The position numbers were made by a program, and so were the translations under genes. DNA of 64,000 nt, from NCBI RefSeq assembly GCF_031679605.1, contig NZ_CP117522.1, forward strand, positions 558,001 through 622,000. Direction: 5' to 3'. Under the pieces are notes generated by a model. The model saw only the letters and a program-made list of their open reading frames with translations. It searched no databases and was not told where the DNA came from. Position 1 is the stretch's first letter. Every line of letters starts with the position of its first letter. This DNA comes from Streptomyces luomodiensis (GTDB lineage: Bacteria > Actinomycetota > Actinomycetes > Streptomycetales > Streptomycetaceae). This document shows positions 42,609-51,571 of this stretch, one piece after another.

Positions 42609-45600
42609 TCAGGTACGGGTCAGACGCACCGTCACCGGGCGCAGCGGACGCAAGTCCACCGGCCCCAGCAGCCCGGACGGCAGTGGCTTGCCGCGCTCGT
42701 TGGCGAGGGTGTTGGCGACGCGGACGGCGACGGTGTTGACGCCGGGGCGCAGCGCGTCGGTGACGTCCACGACGTACGGCGCCCACAGCGCGGGCTCCAG
42801 CGCGGTGCCGCCCACCGTCACCCCGGCCACTTCGCGCACCTCGCCGAGGTCGAGGTGGAGACGGCGGCCGTCGAGGTCCGCCGGGGTGAGGGTGATGTCC
42901 TTGGTGTAGGTGGCGCTGCCGGAGAAGCCCGGGGCCAGGTCGGCCCAGCTGCCCAGTGGCCGTACGACGGGTTCGGCGCCGTCCCGCTCCAGGGTCAGGG
43001 TCCAGTCGCCGTCCAGCGGTATCGCCCGCAGGGGGTCGGTGACCCGCACCTCGCCGCGGTAGCCGTGGTGTCCGTCGGTGCCGGTGAACGCGTACCGGCC
43101 GGGGGCGTCGGCCACCGCCGCCACCCGCAGCCGGCCGTCCTCGGCGGTCACGGCGGTGACCGGGAGGTCAGCCCAGGTCAGATGGGCACCCGCGCGGGCG
43201 TCCGCGCGGAAGACCACGGCCAGCGTCTCGTACGGGCGCAGGCGCAGCGGCAGCCGGGTGGCCTCGGCGCCCGGTGCGCCGCTGTCCGCCGCGCCGTACA
43301 CGGGGGCGGCGGTGACCGTGCCGGTGGTCGGCTCGCGCAGTTCGGGCACCCCGCCGGCCGGGAAGACGGCCTCGGTGGTCACGGTCTCGGCGCTCTCGTT
43401 GTTGAGCAGGAAGGCCGTGTCCCGGCCGGAGGTGGTGCGCAGGGCGAGTACCGAGGCGGCGGGGGGATCGAGCACGACGGCGGCGACGCCCGCGCTGCGG
43501 GCCGCCTCGCCCAGGCCGGCGGCGTCCGCGACCCGTTCGGCCCGGCCCCGGCCGATCCGGCGGCTGCCCGGGGCCCGGTCGGGGAACAGGGCCCGCAGGG
43601 CGCGGCGCAGCGCGGCGTCGTCGCCGTTCGCCTCCTGGCCGGGCAGGTCGCCGACGGCCAGGACGGTGCCGCCGCCGCGGGCGAAGTCGGCGAGGGCACG
43701 GGCGGTGGCGGCGTCCAGGACGGGGGTGTTCGGCAGGACGGCCACCTCGTAGCGGGCGTGGCCGACGGCCAGGGTGCCGCCGTCGGTCCGGGCGTGGTCC
43801 CGCAGGGCCCGGTCGCCGGACAGGGCGCCCTCGTGGACGAGGTCGAAGTCGGTCTGGGCGCTCTCCAGCGCACGGGCGGCCGCCGCGAACGCGGTGTCCA
43901 GCGCGGTGCCCCGGTCGGTGCCCCGCCACTGCTCGGCGGCGCGCTGCGGCTGGATCAGGGCGGTGCGGGCGCCGGAGGTGCCGCGGGCGCACTCCATCAC
44001 CCGCCCGGTCCAGTCGGCCAGCGGGCGCATCGCCCACCACCAGGGGGCGCGCGGGCCGAAGGGCGGCGGGAAGAAGACCCGTGTCTCGTCGGTCCACAGC
44101 GCGTGCAGCACGGTCAGGTTGACGCCCCGGGCGGCGGCCGCGCCCAGCAGCGCGTGCGCGAAGGCGGGCGCGACCTGCCATCCCATGTTCCCGAACGCCT
44201 CCATCAGCACCCGCTCGCGGCCCGCCTGGTGGGCGGCGCTCGCCGGGTTGCGCGGGATCATGGTGGGCTCGCCCGCCACGTACTCGCCGGTGATCATGTC
44301 CCCGCCGGGTATCTGCGCCCACTGGTTGATCTTGTGCAGATCGCCGGTGGAGGCGATGCGCTTGGCGGGGGCGGTCTCGTCGTAGAGCGGATTGGTGATC
44401 AGGGCGACGCGCCGCTCGGCGTACCAGCGGGCCTGTTTGCGGAAGGAGAGCGCGAACCGGTCGGAGACCGCCTGCCAGAACCGCCCGCGCAGCACCTGGC
44501 CCGTCTGGCCGAGGCCGTCGTCGAAGAGCGCGGCGTACGCCCGGCCGGGCTCGGCGCCGACCGCCCGCAGGGCCGCCTCCAGCGTGGGTGACCAGGGCGC
44601 CCGCTTGAAGTGCGGTTCCGCGGAGGCGAAGAACGGCTCGTCGTCCCAGAAGCCGGGTACGACGGTGCCGAAGTGGCGGCCGAATCTGCGGTGGTACTCG
44701 CCCGGCACCATGTCCAGCATCAGCTCGATGGGTTCCTCGTCGAGCAGGTCCACGTAGGCGCGGCTGTAGCCCTGGCTGTCGTCGGCCAGGACGGTCCCGC
44801 CGAACACGTCGATCTGCCACCGCCCCGAGGGCACCTCCCAGCGGTGGGTGGTCCGCAGCCGCTCGGTGAGCTCGACGAGCCGTGCGGCGTCGTCGGCCCC
44901 GGCCGGGCGGGCGGCGGCCGCCACCGGTGTGGCGGCCGTGGGGCTTCGGCGGGTGGCGAACTCGCCGGGCGCGGCCGGGTCGGTGAAGTCCTCGCGGTAG
45001 AGGACCGTGCCGTCGGCCGCGGTGATGGTGAGGTCCTCCCACAGGGCGCGCTGGGTGCCGGTGGCGTACACGCCGACGCTGCCCGCCGGGTGGGCGTCAT
45101 CGGTGACCGTGCCCTTGTCCTTGCCGTCCAGGCCGACGGTGAGCGTGGCGCCGCTGACGGTCACCCGCAGGGTGTGGAACTTGGTCCGGTTGAACCCGTC
45201 GGTGCGGGTGCTGCGGGCGAGTTCGGACCGCTCGCCGCCGTCCAGCCGGGAGACGGTGACCACCCCGGTCTGGTCGAATGCGACCAGATAGCCGTCGTCG
45301 CCGGTGGCGGAGGCGCGCAGCAGCAGACCGGCGGCGGCCGTCTCGGCCTTGACGCTGCCGGTGACCGTGCAGTCGCCCCAGCGGGCCCCGCCCCGGAGCA
45401 CGGCCGCGCCGTCGAGCACCGCGGCGTCGGCCACCAGCCGGCCGCTCTCGACACCGACGCCCGTCGTCTCCCGCAGGTCGACGGTGGCCGGTCCCTCCAC
45501 CACGGTGGTGGACCGCCACAGCGCCTTGAGCCGCAGCTCGGGGCGGGCGGGGTAGTGGCGGGTCCCGACCGTGCCGCCGTTCACGATCAGCCCGGCGGCG

Positions 45601-46031
45601 CGTCCACTGGGGAAGTGGTTGTCGTTGAACACCCACACCCGCATCCCGGTGCGCTCGGCGACGGCCAGGACGTGTCCGACCACGTCGAACCAGTCCTCGC
45701 TGAAGAACACCGGGCTCATCTCGGCGTTGTCGTACGGGAAGAGGACGACCTCGTACATCCCCTTGGCGCGCAGCTCGGCCAGCTGGCGGTCGATCAGCTC
45801 GTGGGTGACCGGCCCGTTCCAGTACCAGTACACCGTGGGGCGGCTGTCGCGGCGGGGGTCGGTGAACCGGGCGGCCGGAAAGCCCGCCCCGGCCACGGGC
45901 TCCGCGTGCGCCGGGGTCGCGCCTGGCAGGCCGGTGCCGAGGGCGGCGGCGACGGCTCCGGAGGCCAGCACGAAGTGGCGCCTGGTCGGCCGGATCGGTC
46001 TTTCGGGCTCTGCTGCGCCGGTTTCCGGCAT
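42609..46031 (-). CDS. Exported GH106-related glycosidase with inserted LamG-like domain
   Basis: A 1140-residue Tat-exported protein (PTRRHFVLASGAVAAALG). After the signal, RPTVYWYWNGPVTHELIDRQ and then LRAKGMYEVVLFPYDN mark a GH106-like barrel. At about 185-345 the barrel is interrupted by a jelly-roll insert (TVTGSVKAETAAAGLLLRAS, then TVGLDGKDKG), a carbohydrate-binding-like fold. The barrel resumes and ends in beta domains. It differs strongly from the other GH106 protein of the operon, so the two likely cut different rhamnosidic links. A run of nine G/C base pairs sits just upstream of its ribosome binding site. Confidence 0.8.
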   Translation of the reverse strand: MPETGAAEPERPIRPTRRHFVLASGAVAAALGTGLPGATPAHAEPVAGAGFPAARFTDPRRDSRPTVYWYWNGPVTHELIDRQLAELRAKGMYEVVLFPYDNAEMSPVFFSEDWFDVVGHVLAVAERTGMRVWVFNDNHFPSGRAAGLIVNGGTVGTRHYPARPELRLKALWRSTTVVEGPATVDLRETTGVGVESGRLVADAAVLDGAAVLRGGARWGDCTVTGSVKAETAAAGLLLRASATGDDGYLVAFDQTGVVTVSRLDGGERSELARSTRTDGFNRTKFHTLRVTVSGATLTVGLDGKDKGTVTDDAHPAGSVGVYATGTQRALWEDLTITAADGTVLYREDFTDPAAPGEFATRRSPTAATPVAAAARPAGADDAARLVELTERLRTTHRWEVPSGRWQIDVFGGTVLADDSQGYSRAYVDLLDEEPIELMLDMVPGEYHRRFGRHFGTVVPGFWDDEPFFASAEPHFKRAPWSPTLEAALRAVGAEPGRAYAALFDDGLGQTGQVLRGRFWQAVSDRFALSFRKQARWYAERRVALITNPLYDETAPAKRIASTGDLHKINQWAQIPGGDMITGEYVAGEPTMIPRNPASAAHQAGRERVLMEAFGNMGWQVAPAFAHALLGAAAARGVNLTVLHALWTDETRVFFPPPFGPRAPWWWAMRPLADWTGRVMECARGTSGARTALIQPQRAAEQWRGTDRGTALDTAFAAAARALESAQTDFDLVHEGALSGDRALRDHARTDGGTLAVGHARYEVAVLPNTPVLDAATARALADFARGGGTVLAVGDLPGQEANGDDAALRRALRALFPDRAPGSRRIGRGRAERVADAAGLGEAARSAGVAAVVLDPPAASVLALRTTSGRDTAFLLNNESAETVTTEAVFPAGGVPELREPTTGTVTAAPVYGAADSGAPGAEATRLPLRLRPYETLAVVFRADARAGAHLTWADLPVTAVTAEDGRLRVAAVADAPGRYAFTGTDGHHGYRGEVRVTDPLRAIPLDGDWTLTLERDGAEPVVRPLGSWADLAPGFSGSATYTKDITLTPADLDGRRLHLDLGEVREVAGVTVGGTALEPALWAPYVVDVTDALRPGVNTVAVRVANTLANERGKPLPSGLLGPVDLRPLRPVTVRLTRT

Positions 46032-46043
46032 GGGGGCACTCCT

Positions 46044-46052
46044 GGGGGGGGG
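46044..46052. repeat. Homopolymer of nine G
   Basis: Nine consecutive G on plus (C in the mRNA) lie between the GH127 stop and the AGGAG site of the GH106-like gene. Length changes by slippage would alter the leader of the second cistron but not its reading frame. Confidence 0.7.
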
Positions 46053-46076
46053 AGGGACAGGGTAAGAGGGCGCGGG

Positions 46077-48692
46077 TCAGCCGTCGGCGCGGTACAGCTC
46101 GGCGGCGCTCAGGGCGCGCCCCAGGACCCGGAAGTCGGCGACGGCGCCGTGCAGATACGGATGGGCCGGGTTCTGCGAGCGGCCTAGGTAGTTGCGGCTG
46201 GTCGCGCCGAGCAGCAACGGCCCGGAGACCACCGCGTCATCGCGCCCCGCCTCCGCGCCGTCCACGTACAGGACGCCGGTGCCGTCGCCGATGGTGAGCG
46301 CCAGATGGATCCACCGGCCCGGTTCCAGGGCGGTGGAGGCGTCGACGTAGTCCTCCGCCTCCATGCCCGCGATCTTCCACGCGGCGCGGGCCTTCCCGGC
46401 GCCGGTACGGGGGGTGAGGAAGAGGTAGGTGTTCTTGTGGAAGCCGAGGTCGAAGACGCGGGCGGAGTTGGCCACGCTCTCCAGGAACACCCGTACGGAC
46501 ACGGTGAGTTCGGTGAGGCCGGTGAGCAGCCCGGGGGGCAGCGCCACATGGCCGTCCTTCCCGTCCAGCGCGACCGCCGCGCCGTCCGGCCCCGTCGGCC
46601 CTTCCCGCCAGGAGGCGCCGCCCACGAGCCGGGCGTCCGGGAAGCGGCGCAGCGCGTCCGCGCTGGTCGTCCCGTCCCCCTCGGCCAGCGGAAAGCGGGC
46701 GATCTCGCGCCGCCGCCGGCCGCTCGGCGGGACGGCGAAGTAGACGTTGTAGCTCTGGTGGTGCACCCGGTGGAAGGGCAGCAGCGGCACCTTCGCGCCC
46801 TCGGCGACGGCGGTGAACTCAAGCCCGCCGCGCCCGGCCACCGGCCGCACCGAGGTGGGCTCGATACCCGGGATGGTGCGCGGGCCGCTGTCGCCGTAGG
46901 CGCCCGCCAGCACCAGCGGGCCGTAGGAGACCGCCTTGATGTGCGGGTTGTCCGGGGCCGGGCGCCACACCAGCTCGCGCGGGAAGGTCAGCTCGACGGT
47001 GTCGCCGGTGCGCCAGTGGCGGTCCAGGGTCAGATAGCGGCCCGGTACCGGCTTGACGGCCACCGGGTGGCCGCCCACCAGCACCCGGGCCCGGGATCCG
47101 GCGTCCGCGAGCCAGCCGGGTATCCGCACCTTCAGCGCCAGCCGCCCGCCGCCTTCGGTGACGGTCAGCCGGACGGTGTCGGTGTCGGGGTAGCCGGTGT
47201 GCTGCCGCAGCCTCAGCCCGCGCTCCGCCCAGGCCACTTCGGAGGGGATGAAGAGGTTGACGTACAGGGCGCCGGCCTTCTCGTCGCGGAAGTAGATGGT
47301 GTCCGCGAACTTGGTGTGGGTCTCCATACCGGTGCCGTGGTCGCAGGAGAAGTTGTCGTAGTCGCCGCTGTAGCTGCCGGGCGCGGAGCCGAGGCCGCCC
47401 TTGGGCTGCCGGCGCGATCCGGCCCACAGCCCCGTGTAGTAGGTGACGAAGCCGTGGTCGGAGTCGGGGTCCTGCTCGCCGAGCATCTGGTTGTACAGCG
47501 TCCACTCGTAGTGGTCCATGTAGGCCGCGGTGCCCGGGTCGTGGCGGAACAGCCGACGGCCGATCTTGAGCATGTTGTAGCTGTTGCAGTTCTCGCAGGT
47601 GTCCTCGGACAGCCGGCTGACGATCTGTCCGGGCGGGCCGAAGAACTCCTGGTTGGAGTTGCCGCCGATGACGTACGAGTGGTCGCGCACGACGATGTGC
47701 CAGAAGTTCCGCGCGATCCGCAGATAGCGCGGGTCGCCGGTGGCCCGGTACTCCTCGGCCGCGCCCACGATCTTGGCCAGCTCGGTGTTGGCGTGGCGCC
47801 CGTCCAGTTCGTCGCGCCCCTCGGCCAGCGGACCGTAGAGCGACTCGTGGTCGAAGCGGCGCGCGGTGCGCAGATGGACGGGGTCGCCGGTGACCAGGTA
47901 CAGGCCCGCCAGCACCTCGTTCATGCCGCCGAACTCCACGCCGAGGAGCCGCTGCATGGTGGCCTCGTCGAGCGGGGAGGTGCGGGAGTCGACCCAGGCC
48001 GCCATCCGCCGCACCACCGAAAGGGCCTGGTCGTTCCCGCTGAGCCGGTACTGGTCCAGCAGCCCGGCCATGATCTTGTGAAGGGTGTAGTACGGCGCCC
48101 ACGGCTTGCCGCCCGCCTCGAGCTCGTCGAAGATCCGCTCGGGAAACGCGGACAGGTACCCGGCCCGGTAGCCCGCGCCGGGCGCGGCCGCCTGGCACTC
48201 GGCGAGCGCCGCGACGATCCGGCGCGCCTTGTCGGCGTAGGTCTGCTCACCGGTGTTGGCGTGGGCGAAGGCCAGGGCGGAGAGCAGATGGCCGGTGCTG
48301 TGACCGCGCAGCAGCACGTCCGGGGCCTCCCAGCCGCCGCACGGCTCGGCGGTGGAGGGCAGGCCGGCATTGAGCCGGAAGGTGTGCAGCAGCCGGTCCG
48401 GGTCGACGAAGCGCAGATAGGACAGGGTGCGCCGCATATTGGCGAGGAACGGGCTCTCCAGGAGCCGCACGGCGGAGAGCGGGAAGGCCGCCAGCCGCGC
48501 CGGGGCGGCCTCGGCGGAGGCGGCAACCGGAGCGGCCGTGGTGGGGGCTGCCGCGGGAGCGGCCTCGGCGGGGGTGGCGGCCGATGCGGGGGCGGGCGGC
48601 CCGGCGGCCCACGCGGCCGCGGCCGCACCACTCGCGGTCAGCACCCGTCTACGGCTCACCGGGGGCCCTGCGACTGATCCGGATTCGGTCAT
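46077..48692 (-). CDS. Exported GH127 beta-L-arabinofuranosidase-like enzyme with LamG tail
   Basis: The 871-residue protein has a Tat signal (VSRRRVLTASGAAAAAWAAG). The alpha/alpha-barrel at about 70-480 carries the GH127 catalytic features: Glu in HANTELAKIVG, the nucleophile Cys in DTCENCNSYNML and the nearby CDHGTGMETHTKFAD. Beta sandwiches follow, and a C-terminal laminin-G-like domain (about 700-870). Known GH127 enzymes remove beta-L-arabinofuranose from plant glycoproteins, and one acts on an unusual sugar of rhamnogalacturonan-II. It is the first gene of the operon, behind two LacI-type operators. The ATG at 48692 follows GAAGGAGAC. Confidence 0.88.
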   Translation of the reverse strand: MTESGSVAGPPVSRRRVLTASGAAAAAWAAGPPAPASAATPAEAAPAAAPTTAAPVAASAEAAPARLAAFPLSAVRLLESPFLANMRRTLSYLRFVDPDRLLHTFRLNAGLPSTAEPCGGWEAPDVLLRGHSTGHLLSALAFAHANTGEQTYADKARRIVAALAECQAAAPGAGYRAGYLSAFPERIFDELEAGGKPWAPYYTLHKIMAGLLDQYRLSGNDQALSVVRRMAAWVDSRTSPLDEATMQRLLGVEFGGMNEVLAGLYLVTGDPVHLRTARRFDHESLYGPLAEGRDELDGRHANTELAKIVGAAEEYRATGDPRYLRIARNFWHIVVRDHSYVIGGNSNQEFFGPPGQIVSRLSEDTCENCNSYNMLKIGRRLFRHDPGTAAYMDHYEWTLYNQMLGEQDPDSDHGFVTYYTGLWAGSRRQPKGGLGSAPGSYSGDYDNFSCDHGTGMETHTKFADTIYFRDEKAGALYVNLFIPSEVAWAERGLRLRQHTGYPDTDTVRLTVTEGGGRLALKVRIPGWLADAGSRARVLVGGHPVAVKPVPGRYLTLDRHWRTGDTVELTFPRELVWRPAPDNPHIKAVSYGPLVLAGAYGDSGPRTIPGIEPTSVRPVAGRGGLEFTAVAEGAKVPLLPFHRVHHQSYNVYFAVPPSGRRRREIARFPLAEGDGTTSADALRRFPDARLVGGASWREGPTGPDGAAVALDGKDGHVALPPGLLTGLTELTVSVRVFLESVANSARVFDLGFHKNTYLFLTPRTGAGKARAAWKIAGMEAEDYVDASTALEPGRWIHLALTIGDGTGVLYVDGAEAGRDDAVVSGPLLLGATSRNYLGRSQNPAHPYLHGAVADFRVLGRALSAAELYRADG

Positions 48693-48738
48693 GGCGGTGC
48701 GTCTCCTTCGGGGGCAGGGCGGTTCCCGGGGACCGAAG

Positions 48739-48764
48739 TTGAAACGTTTCGTTGAAACGTTTCG
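48739..48764 (-). promoter_or_regulatory. Two abutting LacI-type operators at the glycosidase operon
   Basis: The 13-bp unit TTGAAACGTTTCG occurs twice without a gap (48739-48751 and 48752-48764). Each contains the perfect palindrome GAAACGTTTC, the usual shape of LacI-family targets. They lie 47 bp upstream of the GH127 start. Two dimers, or one tetramer, could bind. No intact LacI gene is present in the window. Confidence 0.75.
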
Positions 48765-49031
48765 ATTGAGTTGCCAGGAAGTTATGGCCGCACTGCCGCG
48801 TGCGTCAAGAGTCGCGCCCGTCCTTCTCAATCACCCTGGTGGGGACGGTGCGCCGGGCCTCATGAGGAGGAGCCCCGGCGTGCGAGCTGGCCCCCTCGCA
48901 CGGTCCGGCGGTCCGGCGCACCGCTGGATGACCCGGCCGTCAGGCGGCGCCGGGGACAGCCTCACGGCACGGCTGGCCGAGCACCCGGCAGTGCCGCCGA
49001 GCCATCGGGCCACCGGGCCGCCGGACTCCCC
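48765..49031. other. Intergenic region, no gene seen
   Basis: Together with the operator stretch (48693-48764) this 339-bp gap separates the GH127 promoter from the end of the acyltransferase gene. Only low-complexity short frames occur, and no hairpin stands out. Confidence 0.5.
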
Positions 49032-50222
49032 TCACGGGGCGGGGTCCTGCTGGCGCAGGGGCGCCGCCTGCCCGTCGGGCGCGGGGCGCGCGGATGGCAC
49101 GGAACGGCCGCCGGGGCGGGCGAACCGGCGCATCATCGGCACCTCGACACCGCGCCACAGCAGCAGCGAGACCGCCACGCACAGCACCGACACCGCCACG
49201 GCCAGCGCCGTGGCGGTCACCGTGTCGAAGGTCCGCCGGTCCAGCATCGCCCGGATCGCGTACAGCACCGGGAAGTGGACCATGTACAGCGCGAACGACG
49301 CCTCGCCCAGCAACACCGGGCCCCGGCGTCCCAGCAGGCTCCCCCGCCCCTGGATGTCGCGGGTGGCGATGGCCGGGATCAGGGCGGCCACCGGCAGACA
49401 GGTCGCGGCTCCCCACACGTACTCCTCCGGCAGCTCCTGCCGCGCCGCGAAGACCCCCGTCAGGGCGAGCAGGGGCCAGCGCGGACGCAGCGCCGGCCAG
49501 CGCCCCAGCTGGACCGCGCGGGCGAGCACCAGCCCGAGGACGAACTCCAGCAGCCGCACCGGAGGGCAGAAATAGATCAGCCACCAGCGCTCCGTCGACA
49601 GCGGCGACCAACTCCCCGGGTCCGCCTCGTCGGTGACCGCCGTCGCCACCGCCGGCATGGCCACCACGAGCCCCGCCACCAGGGCGATCACCGGCCAGAT
49701 CAGCCGGGCCGGCACGGCGCGCACCGGGCGGATCAGCAGGGGGAAGAGGAAATAGAAGAACGCCTCGCACGAGATGGACCAGGTCACCGGATTGACACTG
49801 CTGAAATCGGCCATGTCCGGAATCCAGGCGTGCACCAGCAGCAGATTCCGCACCGCCTCCCCCCATCCCGGATCCGGCACCGGAAGAGATGCGAGGGTGC
49901 CCGTCGCCATCAGCAGACCCAGCATCAATGTCCACGTCACCAGATGATTGGGGAAGATCTTCACCACTCGACGGCGCCAGAACCGGATGGCGGTGTCCGC
50001 CGGAGACGCGTTCCATGCCAGTACGAACCCGCTGAGCAGGAAGAACGAGGAGACCGCTGCCGCGCTGGCCATGGCCGAGACATCAGCGGCCTCATAAATA
50101 TCCTGATCCTCATAAAATCTCCCCAGCGTCAGAACATGACCCGCCAATACCACCCCGGCCAGCAGAAAGCGAAAACCGGTCAGCGACGGGAGCCGATCGC
50201 CACGCGATAAAACAGCGGCCAC
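49032..50222 (-). CDS. Acyltransferase-3 family membrane protein (OafA-like)
   Basis: A 396-residue protein with about 10 helices. It begins RLPSLTGFRFLLAGVVLAGH, the typical acyltransferase-3 opening with the conserved His in helix 1, followed by FFLLSGFVLAW. A conserved Arg/Lys pair region is RFWRRRVVKIFPNHL, and WSISCEAFFYFLFPLL follows. Such enzymes add acyl groups to exported sugars, polysaccharides or antibiotics. The start is a GTG at 50222 behind GGAGG; longer frames starting at 50261 or 50324 lack a site. It stands alone between the glycosidases and the metallo-hydrolase. Confidence 0.88.
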   Translation of the reverse strand: MAAVLSRGDRLPSLTGFRFLLAGVVLAGHVLTLGRFYEDQDIYEAADVSAMASAAAVSSFFLLSGFVLAWNASPADTAIRFWRRRVVKIFPNHLVTWTLMLGLLMATGTLASLPVPDPGWGEAVRNLLLVHAWIPDMADFSSVNPVTWSISCEAFFYFLFPLLIRPVRAVPARLIWPVIALVAGLVVAMPAVATAVTDEADPGSWSPLSTERWWLIYFCPPVRLLEFVLGLVLARAVQLGRWPALRPRWPLLALTGVFAARQELPEEYVWGAATCLPVAALIPAIATRDIQGRGSLLGRRGPVLLGEASFALYMVHFPVLYAIRAMLDRRTFDTVTATALAVAVSVLCVAVSLLLWRGVEVPMMRRFARPGGRSVPSARPAPDGQAAPLRQQDPAP

Positions 50223-50336
50223 GAATAACCCTCCGCATTGGGAAACAGGTACAGCACCCATGAGCCTGCCCTGTGTACCGCCCCCGCCCCAATACCGCCC
50301 CCACGGGAACATCCACGCGAACACGCACCGCTTTCC

Positions 50337-51236
50337 TCACGCCGCGGGCATCGGCGAGAGCCGGTAGGTGTCCTGGTGGGTGATCACATGGCCGGCGGTG
50401 GGCGGCGGGAAGTGGGTGCCCAGCAGGAGGGTGCCGGTATCCGCGAGGCCGCCGAGGAGCGCGCGGCGGGTGGCCTCGGACCGCTCGGGGTCGATGTCGA
50501 CGCATGAGCCGATGGCGGGGTGGGCGAGCTGCACGGGGTGGTGGACGCAGTCGCCGGTGATCAGCGCCCTCGCGTCGCGGCTGTCGAGCTGGACGGCGAT
50601 GTGGCCGGGGGTGTGCCCGGGGGTGGGGAGCAGACGCAGTCCGGGAGCGACCTCGACGCCCTCGGCCGGGACGTCCACCAGATCGAGCAGTCCCGCCTCC
50701 TCGATCGGCGTCACGGAGTCGCGGAACATCTGCGCGCGGGGTTCGTCCATGTCGTAGGCCGCCCAGAACTCCCGCTCGGTGCGGGAGGTGAGGTAGCGCG
50801 CATGGGGGAAGGTGGGCACCCATGCGCCGGCCACCTCGCGGGTGTTCCAGCCGACGTGGTCGGTGTGCAGATGGGTGAGGATCACCAGGTCGACGGAGTC
50901 CGGGGGGAACCCGGCGGCGGCCAGCCGCGCCAGGTAGTCGGTGCGCAGGTCGTGCCAGGCCGGGTTGGCCCGCGTCTTGCCGTTGCCGATGCCGGTGTCG
51001 ACCAGGACCCGCGCCCCGCCCGTCTCGAAGGCGAAGCTGTGGCTGTCGATGCGCAGGACGCCCTCCTGGTCGGCGAAGTCCGGGCGCAGCCAGTCCTGTC
51101 GTGCGACCACGTCCGCGGTGGCGTCGGGCAGCAGCCACGACCCGGTCCCCGGCGGCAGGGGCACCTCGTCGACGCGGTGGACGGTGATGTCGCCCACGGT
51201 CCAGAAGGGGGTGGCGATGTCCTGTGGTGTGTCCAT
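50337..51236 (-). CDS. Metallo-beta-lactamase-fold hydrolase
   Basis: The 299-residue protein shows all MBL metal motifs: THLHTDHVGWN near residue 120-130, a His in LPTPGHTPGH near 208, the bridging Asp in ITGDCVHHP, and a last His in LLGTHFPPP. The layout is that of lactonase/quinolone-signal-degrading and arylsulfatase-like members. It is divergent from an AtzG/AtzE-like amidase pair, and both promoters share a 10-bp motif, so they probably respond to the same signal. A lactone or amide ring-opening pathway would suit the combination; the substrate is unknown. Confidence 0.88.
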   Translation of the reverse strand: MDTPQDIATPFWTVGDITVHRVDEVPLPPGTGSWLLPDATADVVARQDWLRPDFADQEGVLRIDSHSFAFETGGARVLVDTGIGNGKTRANPAWHDLRTDYLARLAAAGFPPDSVDLVILTHLHTDHVGWNTREVAGAWVPTFPHARYLTSRTEREFWAAYDMDEPRAQMFRDSVTPIEEAGLLDLVDVPAEGVEVAPGLRLLPTPGHTPGHIAVQLDSRDARALITGDCVHHPVQLAHPAIGSCVDIDPERSEATRRALLGGLADTGTLLLGTHFPPPTAGHVITHQDTYRLSPMPAA

Positions 51237-51269
51237 GGTCCGTTCCTTTCCTCGATCTCTGCGGAGAGT

Positions 51270-51332
51270 AAACGCAACGCGTTTGCGTTTAGCTCACGGT
51301 AGGCCCTACAGTCTCCTAACGCAAACGATTAG
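51270..51332. promoter_or_regulatory. Paired operators between the MBL hydrolase and amidase genes
   Basis: AAACGCAA (51270-51277) and TTGCGTTT (51283-51290) form a palindrome with a 5-bp spacer. The decamer AACGCAAACG occurs on the minus strand at 51280-51289 and on plus at 51318-51327, so each divergent promoter has one copy. A local TetR regulator is a candidate, though its own promoter carries a different palindrome. Confidence 0.6.
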
Positions 51333-51361
51333 CTTTTGACCCGTCGAGGGAGACAGACCCC

Positions 51362-51571
51362 ATGTCCGCCGCTGAACTCACTCCTCCGGAGGCGGCCCGC
51401 TGGGCCGACCGTGCCGGGCTCCCCCTGCCGGCCGACCGCCACACCGCGGCGGCGGCCACCGCCAACCACATCCACTCGGTCGTCGCCGTCCTGCGCGAAC
51501 TCGACTTCGGCGACACCCCGCCCGCCGCCGCCTACCGCGCGGGAGAGGAGCGGCACGATGCGGCCGTATGA
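51362..51571 (+). CDS. AtzG-like small amidase partner (DUF4089 type)
   Basis: The 69-residue protein is helical and begins MSAAELTPPEAARWADRAGL. It carries the spaced leucines and the ending LDFGDTPPAAAYRAGEE that recall AtzG/GatC-like adaptors. In the cyanuric acid pathway AtzG binds and stabilises the amidase AtzE. Here the gene overlaps the amidase start by 14 bp, which matches the atzG-atzE arrangement. Its small size and the overlap support it as a real gene. Confidence 0.7.
   Translation: MSAAELTPPEAARWADRAGLPLPADRHTAAAATANHIHSVVAVLRELDFGDTPPAAAYRAGEERHDAAV

Noticed and set aside
39142..42909. Very long plus-strand open frame (about 1255 codons) opposite the GH78 gene
   Set aside because: It is a GC-rich antisense shadow: low-complexity Arg/Gly/Val composition with no domain, while the minus-strand frame is a clear GH78 protein.
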